Source: JBKSMP01 sp964582055
GTDB lineage: Bacteria > Verrucomicrobiota > Verrucomicrobiia > Opitutales > UBA9783
Direction of reading: 5' to 3'
Assembly: GCA_964582055.1 (NCBI GenBank)
Contig: CAZOPT010000002.1
Span: forward strand, 1-56,860
Length of the DNA: 56,860 nucleotides
Within the stretch, counting starts at the first letter, position 1, and every line of letters starts with the position of its first letter. Both the position numbers and the translations under genes were made by a program. The notes beneath the pieces are model-generated. The model searched no databases, was not told the DNA's origin, and saw nothing but the letters and a program-made list of their open reading frames with translations. Of this stretch, positions 16,994 to 26,152 are shown one piece after another.

Positions 16994-17242
16994 ATGGAGC
17001 CTAAGAAAAGAAAAAAAACGCTCTCTTTTGAAAATTCTATAGAAAAGTTGGAAGCAATCGTAACTTCATTAGAATCAGGAGAAGTGCCTTTAGACCAATT
17101 AGTAGAGACTTATAAAGAAGGTTTAACCTATTTACACATTTGTCAATCACATCTAGATCGTGCTTCCATCCTTTTAGAAACTTTAGACCAAAAAGGAAGT
17201 TCGAAGATTTTAACTTTGAGCGATGAAAACGGGGCTGTTTAA
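16994..17242 (+). CDS. xseB: exodeoxyribonuclease VII small subunit
   Basis: The 82-residue small subunit of the single-strand DNA exonuclease VII. The pattern SFENSIEKLEAIVTSLESGE...PLDQLVETYKEGLTYL is diagnostic. The ATG at 16994 gives the normal family length; an upstream ATG at 16970 would add eight unrelated residues. A TAAAAT -10-like box at 16981-16986 ends seven bases before this ATG, without a good -35. The large subunit gene xseA is not in the window. The end overlaps the next gene by 20 bases. Confidence 0.9.
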   Translation: MEPKKRKKTLSFENSIEKLEAIVTSLESGEVPLDQLVETYKEGLTYLHICQSHLDRASILLETLDQKGSSKILTLSDENGAV

Positions 17243-17798
17243 TACCGTCTTAAATACCTTACGACCTCTTTTAACGATTGAAGGGCCTAAACAAGGCCTT
17301 ATTTGTGATATTGTAACTCATCAGATGTTTTTATGTTGCTTGTTAGGACCTGGTATTCAAGTACGCGATAAATTCATTTTTTCATATAGTCGAGCGCCTT
17401 TATGTAATCTAGAAAATAGTCTTGGAACGCCTTTGGGTTTACATATCATTTGCGAAAAAATCGGTGATGGAGTGCCTGTAAATGGCGAATTTGTTGTTCG
17501 AAAATTTACGGGGCAAATCGTTCCAGTAGCAAAATCAGAAAATGAAAAAACACGTATAACTACACGTATATTACGTTTACAAGGGATGCAATGGGGTATT
17601 AATAGAGGTGTTGATCTAAAGGCAGGTCGAGTTTGTGATACTTATAAACGTTGTGTTTATATTCATGGGACGAATTTGGAAAATTTTATACCTAAAGCTT
17701 TGTCGCATGGTTGTTTGTGTTTGAAAAGCCAGGATTTATTACATTTATTTCAGCAAATAAATGTCGGTGATTTTTGTTTAATAACAAAAGTTTTGTAA
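17223..17798 (+). CDS. L,D-transpeptidase (YkuD domain)
   Basis: A 191-residue protein with a YkuD catalytic domain in its second half, ending in CVYIHGTN and SHGCLCLKSQDLLHLF. It would form 3-3 peptidoglycan crosslinks or attach proteins to peptidoglycan. The catalytic His and Cys are kept, but the usual arginine of SHGCIR(L/M) is a cysteine. No signal peptide is visible at the assigned start, which is odd for a periplasmic enzyme; a non-classical leader is possible. The gene overlaps xseB by 20 bases. Confidence 0.85.
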   Translation: MKTGLFNTVLNTLRPLLTIEGPKQGLICDIVTHQMFLCCLLGPGIQVRDKFIFSYSRAPLCNLENSLGTPLGLHIICEKIGDGVPVNGEFVVRKFTGQIVPVAKSENEKTRITTRILRLQGMQWGINRGVDLKAGRVCDTYKRCVYIHGTNLENFIPKALSHGCLCLKSQDLLHLFQQINVGDFCLITKVL

Positions 17799-17956
17799 GA
17801 ATCTTTGTGGGGTGTGTTAGAAAAATAAATTTTAATTTTATAAGGATTTATGCAACTTATAGGCTATTTTCTAGATTTTATAAAGCGCTTAACTAAAAAT
17901 AGGTTGCTTTTCTTTTAGAAAAGATTATTCTTAATTACCATTAACTTGTAAATTTT

Positions 17957-18757
17957 ATGATTAAACGCACTCTTTTAATTACTTTTGCAGCTGTAAATGA
18001 AATATTTTGTGGAATAAATATCGATTGCTTAAGACAAAATAAGATTTTTTATTTTTTTGACTGGAATAATGGTTCTGTTAATAAAATTAATTCGTATATT
18101 AAAAGTATAAACCCTTTACCAATTAATAAAGTACCTTTATTTTTAACAGATTTTTGTTGGGGGAAAGAACCTACTTATATTTTTTGTGAAGATAAAAAAA
18201 TATGTACCAATACCAGTTTACAAGTGAAAACTTTATTGGGTTCGGCAGGTAAAAAATGTATTCATATTGCTTTGCAGAACGAAGGTTTTGAGCAAAATGT
18301 ACATAAGATTACTTGTATATTTCCTGATTGGCCAGGTTTAGATGCTGTTTCTAATACAGCAGCTTATGATTCAAATAGAGGTATTATGTTATTTCCATTG
18401 ATTCCAACACATCCAGAATGGTATACTGAAATGAATGGAGTAACGATTTATACTGATTTTTGGGATGAATTAGATAATTTCGTTTTAGCGGAAAGTTATG
18501 TTGAAAAACCTTTTTATGCAAATACTCATGGACATTTATGCATAGCTTTACCTTGTTTAGTAAATTATCATGAGGATATTTTATCCTTTTTTTGTCCAAT
18601 GAAGAATGCGGGATTTTCATTAAATTTACATAAAAGTATCGTTCGTTTTTCAAATCAGGTACGTGTTGTTACGCCTCCTCCTAACAAATTTGCTTTTTGC
18701 ATGGATATATGGACACCTCGAACGCAAGTAAAAAGTATAAGTGTGCATGTTTTTTAA
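17957..18757 (+). CDS. secreted protein of unknown family, tandem paralogue 1
   Basis: A 266-residue protein that I do not recognise. A hydrophobic start (MIKRTLLITFAAVNEIFCG) looks like a signal peptide, and the body is rich in Cys, Phe and Trp. It shares ordered blocks with the next gene: PDWPGLDAVS, NRGIMLFPLIPTHPEW, YVEKPFYA, IALPCLV and AGFSLNLH. The pair therefore comes from a duplication with strong divergence. The 158 bases before the gene contain no other gene. No function should be assigned. Confidence 0.7.
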   Translation: MIKRTLLITFAAVNEIFCGINIDCLRQNKIFYFFDWNNGSVNKINSYIKSINPLPINKVPLFLTDFCWGKEPTYIFCEDKKICTNTSLQVKTLLGSAGKKCIHIALQNEGFEQNVHKITCIFPDWPGLDAVSNTAAYDSNRGIMLFPLIPTHPEWYTEMNGVTIYTDFWDELDNFVLAESYVEKPFYANTHGHLCIALPCLVNYHEDILSFFCPMKNAGFSLNLHKSIVRFSNQVRVVTPPPNKFAFCMDIWTPRTQVKSISVHVF

Positions 18758-18796
18758 TAAATTTTGCTGCTATTTTGAATCTTTAATTGAAAAATT

Positions 18797-19407
18797 ATGA
18801 AAAAAAACACACTGCTCAGCGTATTGTTATTAACCCTTAGTATCAACTTGTATGCTGGTAAATGCTTAAAATACTTTTTTAATCCATCCACAGCAGCCTT
18901 TACAGATAGGCAGGGAATATCCATACCAATTAATGCTAATTTTTTCTTGTTGCCAAATGAAATTATAAGCAATAAAAAAATGCTTTCTCTGATTAGCATA
19001 GGTTCGCAAAAGTGGTTTGGGCTTTCAACTTATCACATTAAAAAATTGGCAGAACACCAAGGTAGAATAGGATTTCTTATGGGATTTAAAGCTAAAGCAG
19101 GGGGTGATGGTGTAAGAATTGTTTTTTATTTTGAACAATGGCCTGGCTTGAGTAATTTACCTTCTTGTTTTTCTCAACAAGTAAGAGGGGTTATGTTTTT
19201 CCCTTTTTTCCCTGAGAATCCTAGTGTTGATTTGATTTATTTACAACCTTATGTTAAGGTGCCTTTTTTGCAAGCTAAATCATGGAAAAAATTACCTATG
19301 TATCAAAGTGTAGCCTTTCCTTGTTATGCTCTTTTTGATCGAGGTAGACTTGTGTTTGGTATGTCCCCTAACGGTCCGTTTTTTGCCCTAAATTTAGAAG
19401 GTAAAGA
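18797..19407 (+). CDS. secreted protein of unknown family, tandem paralogue 2, cut by the assembly gap
   Basis: The visible 203 residues begin with a clear signal peptide (MKKNTLLSVLLLTLSINLYAG). Blocks EQWPGLSNLP, VRGVMFFPFFPENP, YVKVPFLQA, VAFPCYALF and NGPFFALNLEG align in order with the preceding gene. The stop codon is lost in the run of N that follows, so the true 3' end is unknown; by comparison with paralogue 1 about 50-60 residues are missing. Confidence 0.7.
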
Positions 19408-19507
19408 NNNNNNNNNNNNNNNNNNNNNNNNNNNNNNNNNNNNNNNNNNNNNNNNNNNNNNNNNNNNNNNNNNNNNNNNNNNNNNNNNNNNNNNNNNNNN
19501 NNNNNNN
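19408..19507. other. assembly gap of 100 N
   Basis: Exactly 100 undetermined bases, which usually marks a scaffold join of unknown real length. It interrupts the ends of two convergent genes, so something between them may be missing. Confidence 0.99.
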
Positions 19508-20586
19508 CTTTGAAGATATGTTTTTTGAATAGAAAAACTTTCTTCAAAGAGTAAGAAAAGTTGACGTTGTAGGACCTTCCCAATAAAAAGATTGCCTTGA
19601 TTATCCCATTCAAGTGTATTACGATTACCATGTCGAATGCATTCATTGCGATCGTTATAATTAATGGAAAACTTTTGTTTTATCGAGTGGTACAAAGGTG
19701 TCCATTTTAGAGGTACACCTAGCCAATTAAATGCGATTTGCCATCCCTGAAGCTTTTTTTTATTATCGATAGGACTTGCTAATAAAGCAGGGTTTTGTTT
19801 TATAAATTCGGGAAATTTTGAAGTCGCAATCGTACATTCAAATGCTATCGTTTGTTCTTTGATGAATTCTAAAAAAGGTTTGCTAGAACGATAAAAAGCT
19901 AGAGGATCCAGGCCTACTAAATTAAGACCATTCCAAGCTCCATGGTAATTAGGAGTTCCAAATTTTTGTATCTGGTACCAATTAGTAAAAGATATTTCTG
20001 AGCCTAATTGCAAACCGATTTCGAAGTGTAAATGTGCTAGATGCATAGGGATTTTAAAATTGGAAGTATTGCCTAGAGTTCCCAATAAAGTTCCTTTATT
20101 GACAGATTGATAACGTTTTAATGTGTTTGAAATGGAGGCAAGGTGGGCATAAAGTGTATAAAATTGTAGTCCAGCTTCATTATGTTTTAAAACGATATAG
20201 TTGCCATAATTACTTCGTTCAGGTTTGTTGTTAATATAAGCAATTTCTCCTGGAAGTATGGCATAAACAGAATCTAGAGGTATTTGTTTTCGAGTACGTT
20301 TAATGGCTTTTATGTCAATCCCTTCATGAAACTTATGTCCATTATTCCGAACGCAGCCGAAAGTGCCTGATTCAGGTTTTCCAGAGGCAGTTGCTTGAAT
20401 ATAATAAGCTAAAGGTTGACCTTGATTAAAGGCTTTGTTATCTGTTGGCCAACGAGGGGTTTCAAGAGTTAAAACAGGTTTGAACGGGATTGGGACCGAT
20501 TGTTTTATTGTTGGAGCAGCTCCTTGGCAATAAAAAGTAAAAAGGTAGATTGACGTAGCAAGAAATTTTAGGCAAAACTTTACCAT
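19508..20586 (-). CDS. M23 family (LytM-like) metallopeptidase, C-terminus lost in the gap
   Basis: An exported zinc endopeptidase or inactive regulator that acts on peptidoglycan crosslinks. After a signal peptide (MVKFCLKFLATSIYLFTFYC) the M23 core carries the ligands in FHEGIDIKA, the LYAHL strand and HLHFE, so the metal site seems intact. About 200 further residues follow the core before the sequence runs into the gap. I chose the ATG at 20586 because it starts the signal peptide directly; upstream ATGs at 20598, 20601 and 20613 would add polar residues and overlap the divergent hldA start. Confidence 0.82.
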
Positions 20587-20599
20587 AACATTAATCATC

Positions 20600-21577
20600 A
20601 TGACATCTGCCATTAAAAGTCAAATTAATAAAATTTTAGACAAGATTCCATCGCTTAATATTTTGGTGGTGGGCGATTGTATGTTGGATCATTACTTATG
20701 GGGGGATGTATATCGTATTTCACCGGAAGCGCCTGTTCCTGTTGTCAAAATAGAACGTGATACCTATCGTTTAGGAGGGGCTTGCAATGTGGCTTTAAAC
20801 CTTAAAAGTTTAGGTGCTCAAGTTGAATTAATGGGACCTATGGGAAAAGATGCGGCAGGTTTACAAATGCAGCAATTACTAAAAGATGCTGCTATAACGG
20901 TAGGTGCTGTTAATTTTCGTGAAGATTTGATGAGTGTGGTTAAATCGCGTGTTATTGCGAGAAATCAACAATTGTGTCGTTTAGATCGTGATACGATTCT
21001 AGAAGAAAGTGTTACCGCTTATTTTGAAGAAATTTTAGAACAAAAAGTTAAAGATGTGGATGCTGTTCTTATTTCGGATTATGCAAAAGGTGCAGTTACA
21101 CAGAGGTTATTAAATCATTTGATTAAATTAAAACAACAGTATTCTTTTTTCTTGGCGATGGATCCTAAACCTACACGTGCTTTGAATTATAGTGGTTTGG
21201 ATCTTTTGAAACCTAATCGTTCAGAGGCTTTATTGTTGAGTGGTTTGACATCTGGAAGTCCATTTTCTGTGCAAAAGATTTCTGAGCTTATTAGGCAAAA
21301 ATATGCTATTCAAACATTGGCAATTACATTAGGAGAAGAAGGGTTGGCTTTGTCCTCTTCTGAAAAGGTTTGTCAGATTTATCCAACACTTTCTCGGGAA
21401 GTTTTTGATGTTTCTGGAGCTGGAGATACTGCATTGGCAGCCCTTACATTGGCTTTTTGTTCGGATGTTTCAGAGGAAACTGTTGCGTTTTTTGCCAATT
21501 GTGCTTCAAGTGTGGTTGTTGGAAAATTAGGAACAGCTACAGTTACCCCAGAGGAGATTTTGAATGATGTTGCATAA
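20600..21577 (+). CDS. hldA: D-glycero-beta-D-manno-heptose-7-phosphate kinase
   Basis: PfkB-type sugar kinase of 325 residues, equivalent to the N-terminal half of E. coli HldE. It phosphorylates heptose 7-phosphate on C1 for the inner core of lipopolysaccharide. Diagnostic segments are VVGDCMLDHYLWG, RISPEAPVPVVK, the GGACNVA sugar-binding motif and DVSGAGDTALAAL with the catalytic Asp. The ADP-heptose adenylyltransferase half of HldE is not attached and not in the window. The 3' end overlaps gmhB by 14 bases. Confidence 0.93.
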   Translation: MTSAIKSQINKILDKIPSLNILVVGDCMLDHYLWGDVYRISPEAPVPVVKIERDTYRLGGACNVALNLKSLGAQVELMGPMGKDAAGLQMQQLLKDAAITVGAVNFREDLMSVVKSRVIARNQQLCRLDRDTILEESVTAYFEEILEQKVKDVDAVLISDYAKGAVTQRLLNHLIKLKQQYSFFLAMDPKPTRALNYSGLDLLKPNRSEALLLSGLTSGSPFSVQKISELIRQKYAIQTLAITLGEEGLALSSSEKVCQIYPTLSREVFDVSGAGDTALAALTLAFCSDVSEETVAFFANCASSVVVGKLGTATVTPEEILNDVA

Positions 21578-22088
21578 ACAACCTTCTTTGGCTTTATTTT
21601 TAGATCGTGATGGTACTTTAATCGTCGATGAAGGATATTTGTCAGATCCGCAAAAAGTGTGTTTATTGCCTGAAGTGCGTGAAACATTGGCTGTTTTAAA
21701 GTCGCGAGGTGTGCTTTTATTTTTACATTCCAATCAGAGTGGAGTTGGACGAGGATATTATACGCTTAAGGAAGCAGAGGCTTGCAATCAACGTATGTTG
21801 GATCTTTTAGGACTAGGTAATGATTTATTTACCGAAATTTGTTTGGCAACGGGTACTCCTGAAAAGCCTTGTCCTTACCGTAAGCCTTCTCCACGCTTTA
21901 TTTTAGAATGTATCCAAAAGTATCATTTAGATCCTGAAAGCTGTTGGATGGTTGGTGATTGCTTATGTGATGTAGAAACAGGTTTAGCTGCCCATATAAA
22001 CGTTATTTGTTTAGATCCAATGGTAAAGATTCCTGCAAAAGGGCACTATTGTCCATCTTTTGGTGAAATTTTGAAGTGGGTACGCTGA
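21564..22088 (+). CDS. gmhB: HAD-family heptose-bisphosphate phosphatase (GmhB-like)
   Basis: A 174-residue HAD phosphatase that removes the C7 phosphate from the product of the preceding kinase. DRDGTLIVDEGYL, SNQSGVGRG, RKPSP and GDCLCDVETG are the HAD motifs in order. The zinc loop of GmhB (normally C-x-H ... C-x-C before RKP) is short here, C-x10-CPYRKP, and lacks the His and one Cys, so zinc binding is doubtful. A GAGGAG precedes the ATG inside the end of hldA. A histidinol-phosphatase-like role is possible but the heptose neighbour argues for GmhB. Confidence 0.88.
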   Translation: MMLHKQPSLALFLDRDGTLIVDEGYLSDPQKVCLLPEVRETLAVLKSRGVLLFLHSNQSGVGRGYYTLKEAEACNQRMLDLLGLGNDLFTEICLATGTPEKPCPYRKPSPRFILECIQKYHLDPESCWMVGDCLCDVETGLAAHINVICLDPMVKIPAKGHYCPSFGEILKWVR

Positions 22089-22139
22089 ATTGTATGAATA
22101 AGTTTTTAGACGTCCTATAAAAGTCAAATTTTTTATCTC

Positions 22140-22168
22140 TTGACGCACTCTTTTTGGGGGAATATAAT
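22140..22168 (+). promoter_or_regulatory. strong sigma-70-type promoter
   Basis: TTGACG (22140-22145), a 17-base spacer and a consensus TATAAT (22163-22168) stand 29 bases before the ATG of the exchanger gene, giving a short leader. Confidence 0.8.
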
Positions 22169-22197
22169 TAAATTAAGAGGTCTGTTATTGAGATTTT

Positions 22198-23139
22198 ATG
22201 AATCTTTTATCTGTTGTAACGAAATTATTTGGAGGTTTGGCAATCCTCATTTGGGCTTCGCATTTGTTGCTAAAAGCTGCAGATGATGTGATGGCCAAGT
22301 TTCGCTTATCACCGATTTTTATCGGAATGACATTGATTGCTATCGGAACTTCTTTACCGGAAATTTGTGTTTCATTTAGCAGCGCTTATATGGGTCAATA
22401 CGATGTTTGTTTATCTAACATCTTAGGCAGTAATTTATTTAATGCTGGTTTTATATTAGGTGTTTGTCTCTGCATTTGTTCTTTTCCTTTAAGTAAAACT
22501 ACAATCATTAATCAGTTAGGAATTAATGTTCTTGTAGCTTTTTTCTTAGCTTGTTTTTTATGGAAAAGTGGACATCTTATGATTGTAGCTTGCTTTGGGT
22601 TACTTATATTATTTTATATTTATTTAAAAATTGCTTACTGCAAAAATCCAAATGCTGTTGCCCCTGGTGCACACAGAGATATTTCTTTAGGTCGAATTCT
22701 TTTTTGTTTTGTGGCCTGTTTGCCCATGTTTTATTTTAGCTCTCGCTGGGTAACACTAGGAGCATTAGATTTGGCTTCTTTGCTAAACGTGTCCAATGCT
22801 TTTATTGGGTTTACTGTTATTGCAGCTGGAACCTCTCTACCGGAATTAGTTACTGGTATTATGGCTGCTCTCAAGCGCCAAAATGACTTTGTTATTGGTA
22901 ACGTTTTTGGAAGTAATATATGCAATATTTGTATTGGTTTAGGATTTGTAGGATTGTTTTTTCGTATAAAAACACAACACTTCTTTTATTTACGTTTACA
23001 ACTCTTTATACATTTTATTTTTGCACTCATTGTAATTGCTTTTGCCTTTAAAAAAGTACTATCTCGTTTTGTTGGTGTTTTTTTTGTTACCGTTTATATG
23101 GTTATTATTTGGGTGTTATATTATTATAATCCTAACTGA
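22198..23139 (+). CDS. sodium/calcium exchanger family membrane protein (YrbG-like)
   Basis: A 313-residue inner-membrane CaCA-superfamily antiporter with about ten hydrophobic segments. The two alpha-repeats that form the ion path are clear: GTSLPEICVS with SNILGSNLFNAG in the first half, and AGTSLPELVTG with GNVFGSNICNIC in the second. The direction and physiological ion cannot be fixed from sequence. It is a single gene with its own promoter. Confidence 0.9.
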   Translation: MNLLSVVTKLFGGLAILIWASHLLLKAADDVMAKFRLSPIFIGMTLIAIGTSLPEICVSFSSAYMGQYDVCLSNILGSNLFNAGFILGVCLCICSFPLSKTTIINQLGINVLVAFFLACFLWKSGHLMIVACFGLLILFYIYLKIAYCKNPNAVAPGAHRDISLGRILFCFVACLPMFYFSSRWVTLGALDLASLLNVSNAFIGFTVIAAGTSLPELVTGIMAALKRQNDFVIGNVFGSNICNICIGLGFVGLFFRIKTQHFFYLRLQLFIHFIFALIVIAFAFKKVLSRFVGVFFVTVYMVIIWVLYYYNPN

Positions 23140-23226
23140 TGATAAAGGTTTTGTCAAACTTGGCACAGCCTCTGGGTAGGGTTTTGTGCTAGTAATAAAT
23201 GTTCTTGTAAATTTCTAAGGCTTAAT

Positions 23227-23254
23227 AAAAAAGACCGCAAAACTTGCGGTCTTT
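23227..23254 (-). terminator. rho-independent terminator of the BspA-like gene
   Basis: The stem GACCGCAA (23233-23240) and TTGCGGTC (23244-23251) has a three-base loop and extends with flanking A-T pairs. On the minus strand it is followed at once by six T, and it lies 10 bases after the stop of the minus-strand gene. The plus-strand exchanger gene may also use it, less efficiently. Confidence 0.85.
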
Positions 23255-23263
23255 GGGGATTTT

Positions 23264-25129
23264 TTATTCACTTAAGAGTTGTAACCAATCGTGTAATTCA
23301 TCGCAAGAATAAGCCTTTATTTGTTCTAAAAACAGTATTTCTTGAGCTAAATTTCTTAATAGGTTTAAAATGCGTTCTGTTGAACATTTTTTTAAGAAAT
23401 TTACCAGTAATGGATAGTGTTCAGAAGGTAAAATTTCCATTATATCAAAAAGTATATAACTTCCTTTTATTTCTTGTTCAGAAAGATAAATAATATTATC
23501 TTTAAAAATAGTTGGATAGCTAATAAACTCTTCTGTGTTGTTTTGCGTGAAATAGCAACGGTCTAATTGTGTACCTTTAGGAATAAATACTCGTAATTTA
23601 GGATTGTTAATAAAGTTTTTCCCATCAGAAGAATAGTGACAGAAAGCACCTTTGATTTCTTTTTCATCTTTTCTATTTAGAGTTTCTATAATATTTTGAC
23701 TAACTATCTTTTCTAGGTTGGGCAAAATTATGATTTCAAGTTGTGGTGTTCCCATAAAAGCTTCTGGACTGATAAATTTTACTTTAGGGAAAAGCACTAC
23801 TTCTATAGGACTTTCAAGGAAACAATGGTCTTCTATTTTTGTTACTTCTTTAGCAATTACATGCTTAAGGTTTTGGCAGTAAGAAAGCGCACCGTATGGA
23901 ATTGTCTTTGTACCACCTAAGTTTATTTTGCGTAAATTTGAGAATTTAAAGCATTCTTTATTTAATTTGATATTGTAATCGCCAAGTTTTATTTCATCTA
24001 TTGGTGAAAAGCTTAGCCCCCAGCTACTTATTTCTCTTAAATTAGGGAAATCGGCAACACATGGAAAAGCTTCCCCAAAATTACGAGGCATTGTCTGAAG
24101 ACCTGAAAAATCTACGTGTTCTATATTAGGAAAACTATATTGGCCCCAAAAATCTTTGGAAAAATTTTCGATACAATTCATGTTCAATGTGGTAACTTGT
24201 GGGTAGGCATGTTTATATTCATATGTCGTTGTTAGTATTATCCTTACGCCATTGTAGTCTATTTTTGTTACTTCATTGGGTATATAAAAAGTTTCATAAA
24301 AATGGATGGTTATGGCATTATTGTCCATTATTTGTTTTGCAGTTTTTGATGTCAATCCTCCTTGAGTTAATAAGTCGAGCACAGAAGCAGTGCCATTTGT
24401 ATGTGGTAAATCATTTCCAAATTCTTCAGTAAAAATATCATTTATGCAAAAGGTTAAAGAAAATGAACGTTTGTATTTTACTATTTCTTTACAAAGAGTT
24501 TCGTCAAAAGGATAGGTAAAGACTATTTTTTTATTATAATTGTGATAACAAGTTCTAATATCAGGGTTTTGTTGATTGACTTTTAATCTCATCTCGGGAT
24601 ATTTTACTTGTTTACCTGGAACTAAATATTCTTTCATTAGGAATGACTTACCTGTATGTTGTAATTCTATATCTCCACAGCTATAGGTGTTGCCTGATGC
24701 TGTTGTGATTGTAGGATTGGTTATTAATGTTTTGTTGGGATTTATGTTTTCGAAATTTCCAGTAACAATACCTGTGAGTCCATTTACTGTAATTTCTATA
24801 TCTCCATTTTGTTTACTGTTAAAAACTCCTTTATATTTACAATTGAACATAGTTTGTGAGGCTTGAGATTCTTCTTCAAGTAATTTTTCGCATAAAGCAA
24901 GGGCATCTTTTTCGGTATAGATTGGTTTAGTGTTGGTTTTTGTTATTTGTAATCCCGTTTGTCCATTGCGTGAAACTTGCCTGAGTTTTGTTTTTTCTTC
25001 TCTAGGCAAATACATTGCTACATTTGTTAAATAAACAGGTTCTAATTTAATTTTGCCATTATGTCCATCTCCCTTTAATATAGATGAGGATATAATGGCG
25101 CCTAAGAGTATGTTTATCGTTGTTTTCAT
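23264..25129 (-). CDS. BspA-like leucine-rich-repeat surface protein
   Basis: About 621 residues starting with a probable signal peptide (MKTTINILLGAIISSSIL). The central and C-terminal parts hold short repeats of the LRR_5/BspA type, visible as NLRKINLGGTKTIPYGALSYC, NLKHVIAKEVTKIEDHCF and VLFPKVKFISPEAFMG. Such proteins are surface-exposed or secreted and bind host or bacterial partners in several host-associated bacteria. The first ~300 residues match nothing I know. The ATG at 25129 is preferred to one seven codons upstream because it begins the signal peptide. It is a single gene with its own terminator. Confidence 0.75.
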   Translation of the reverse strand: MKTTINILLGAIISSSILKGDGHNGKIKLEPVYLTNVAMYLPREEKTKLRQVSRNGQTGLQITKTNTKPIYTEKDALALCEKLLEEESQASQTMFNCKYKGVFNSKQNGDIEITVNGLTGIVTGNFENINPNKTLITNPTITTASGNTYSCGDIELQHTGKSFLMKEYLVPGKQVKYPEMRLKVNQQNPDIRTCYHNYNKKIVFTYPFDETLCKEIVKYKRSFSLTFCINDIFTEEFGNDLPHTNGTASVLDLLTQGGLTSKTAKQIMDNNAITIHFYETFYIPNEVTKIDYNGVRIILTTTYEYKHAYPQVTTLNMNCIENFSKDFWGQYSFPNIEHVDFSGLQTMPRNFGEAFPCVADFPNLREISSWGLSFSPIDEIKLGDYNIKLNKECFKFSNLRKINLGGTKTIPYGALSYCQNLKHVIAKEVTKIEDHCFLESPIEVVLFPKVKFISPEAFMGTPQLEIIILPNLEKIVSQNIIETLNRKDEKEIKGAFCHYSSDGKNFINNPKLRVFIPKGTQLDRCYFTQNNTEEFISYPTIFKDNIIYLSEQEIKGSYILFDIMEILPSEHYPLLVNFLKKCSTERILNLLRNLAQEILFLEQIKAYSCDELHDWLQLLSE

Positions 25130-25249
25130 ATTTGTATAATTAAAAAACATGAAGGATTGTTGATGTTTTTAAAGATGTCAACTTGTAATTATTTTAAAAA
25201 AACAAGCTTGACTTATGATAAAAAATGGGACACTTTAATATTCAGTTTT

Positions 25250-25325
25250 GCGAGCGTAGCTCAGATGGTAGAGCACCACCTTGCCAAGGTGGACGTCGAG
25301 GGTTCGAATCCCTTCGCTCGCTCCA
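25250..25325 (+). tRNA. tRNA-Gly (anticodon GCC)
   Basis: Acceptor stem GCGAGCG with CGCTCGC, anticodon stem CCACC/GGTGG around TTGCCAA, T-arm GGTTCGAATCC, discriminator T and encoded CCA. It lies 55 bases before the ABC transporter operon. Confidence 0.97.
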
Positions 25326-25380
25326 GGTTTTTATAGGAGTTTAAAAAGTAAAGTAATTTTGGGACCCGGAGCGAACGTTC

Positions 25381-26151
25381 ATGGAGAATGTTAAGCCATT
25401 GATTCAAGTTAAAGATTTAAGTAAGTATTATCACCAGGAGCCTGTTTTAAAGGAGATTTCTGTTGATATAGAAGAGGGGGATTTGGTATCTATTATAGGA
25501 CCTTCTGGTTGTGGCAAATCGACGTTTTTGCGTTGTTTAAATGGGATGGAGATTTTGGATTCTGGCTTCATACAAATTGATGGAATGCAACTTTCTCGAA
25601 AGACCCCTAATACGCCTCTTGGGCTTGGCTTCCACAAGAAAGCGCACGATTTGAGGCAACACGTAGGAATGGTTTTCCAGTCTTTCAATTTATTTCCCCA
25701 TAAAACCTTATTGCAAAATGTTATGTTAGCTCCGATGATTGTGCAAAACAAGTCTAAGGAAGAAGCAGAAGATATTTCATTAAGATTTTTAGATAAGGTA
25801 GGATTGAAACTGTTTGCACACCGTTATCCGATGCATTTATCAGGAGGACAACAGCAGCGTGGAGCGATTGCACGTGCCTTAGCCTTATCACCGAAAGTTA
25901 TGCTTTATGATGAGCCCACTTCGGCTATTGATCCCGCACGTGTGGATGAAGTTTTGGAAGTTATGCGTGATTTGGATAAAGAAGGTATGACGCAAATCAT
26001 TGTAACCCATGAAATGCGTTTTGCTAAGGATGCTTCAGATTATATTATTTACATGGAACAAGGGGAATTTATTGAAATTTCCGATGAAGATGAAATTTTT
26101 ATTGCGCCCAAAGATGAACGTACGCGTCAGTTTTTAAAACATTTTATGTAA
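25381..26151 (+). CDS. polar amino acid ABC transporter, ATP-binding subunit (GlnQ-like)
   Basis: Cytoplasmic ATPase of 256 residues that powers import by the next gene product. Walker A is GPSGCGKST, the Q-loop FQSFNLFPHKT, the ABC signature LSGGQQQRGAIARAL, Walker B VMLYDEPTSAID, and the H-loop IIVTHEM. The sequence type is that of glutamine/histidine/arginine importers. A GGAG lies about ten bases before the ATG. The stop is one base before the next start codon. Confidence 0.95.
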   Translation: MENVKPLIQVKDLSKYYHQEPVLKEISVDIEEGDLVSIIGPSGCGKSTFLRCLNGMEILDSGFIQIDGMQLSRKTPNTPLGLGFHKKAHDLRQHVGMVFQSFNLFPHKTLLQNVMLAPMIVQNKSKEEAEDISLRFLDKVGLKLFAHRYPMHLSGGQQQRGAIARALALSPKVMLYDEPTSAIDPARVDEVLEVMRDLDKEGMTQIIVTHEMRFAKDASDYIIYMEQGEFIEISDEDEIFIAPKDERTRQFLKHFM

Positions 26152-26152
26152 A

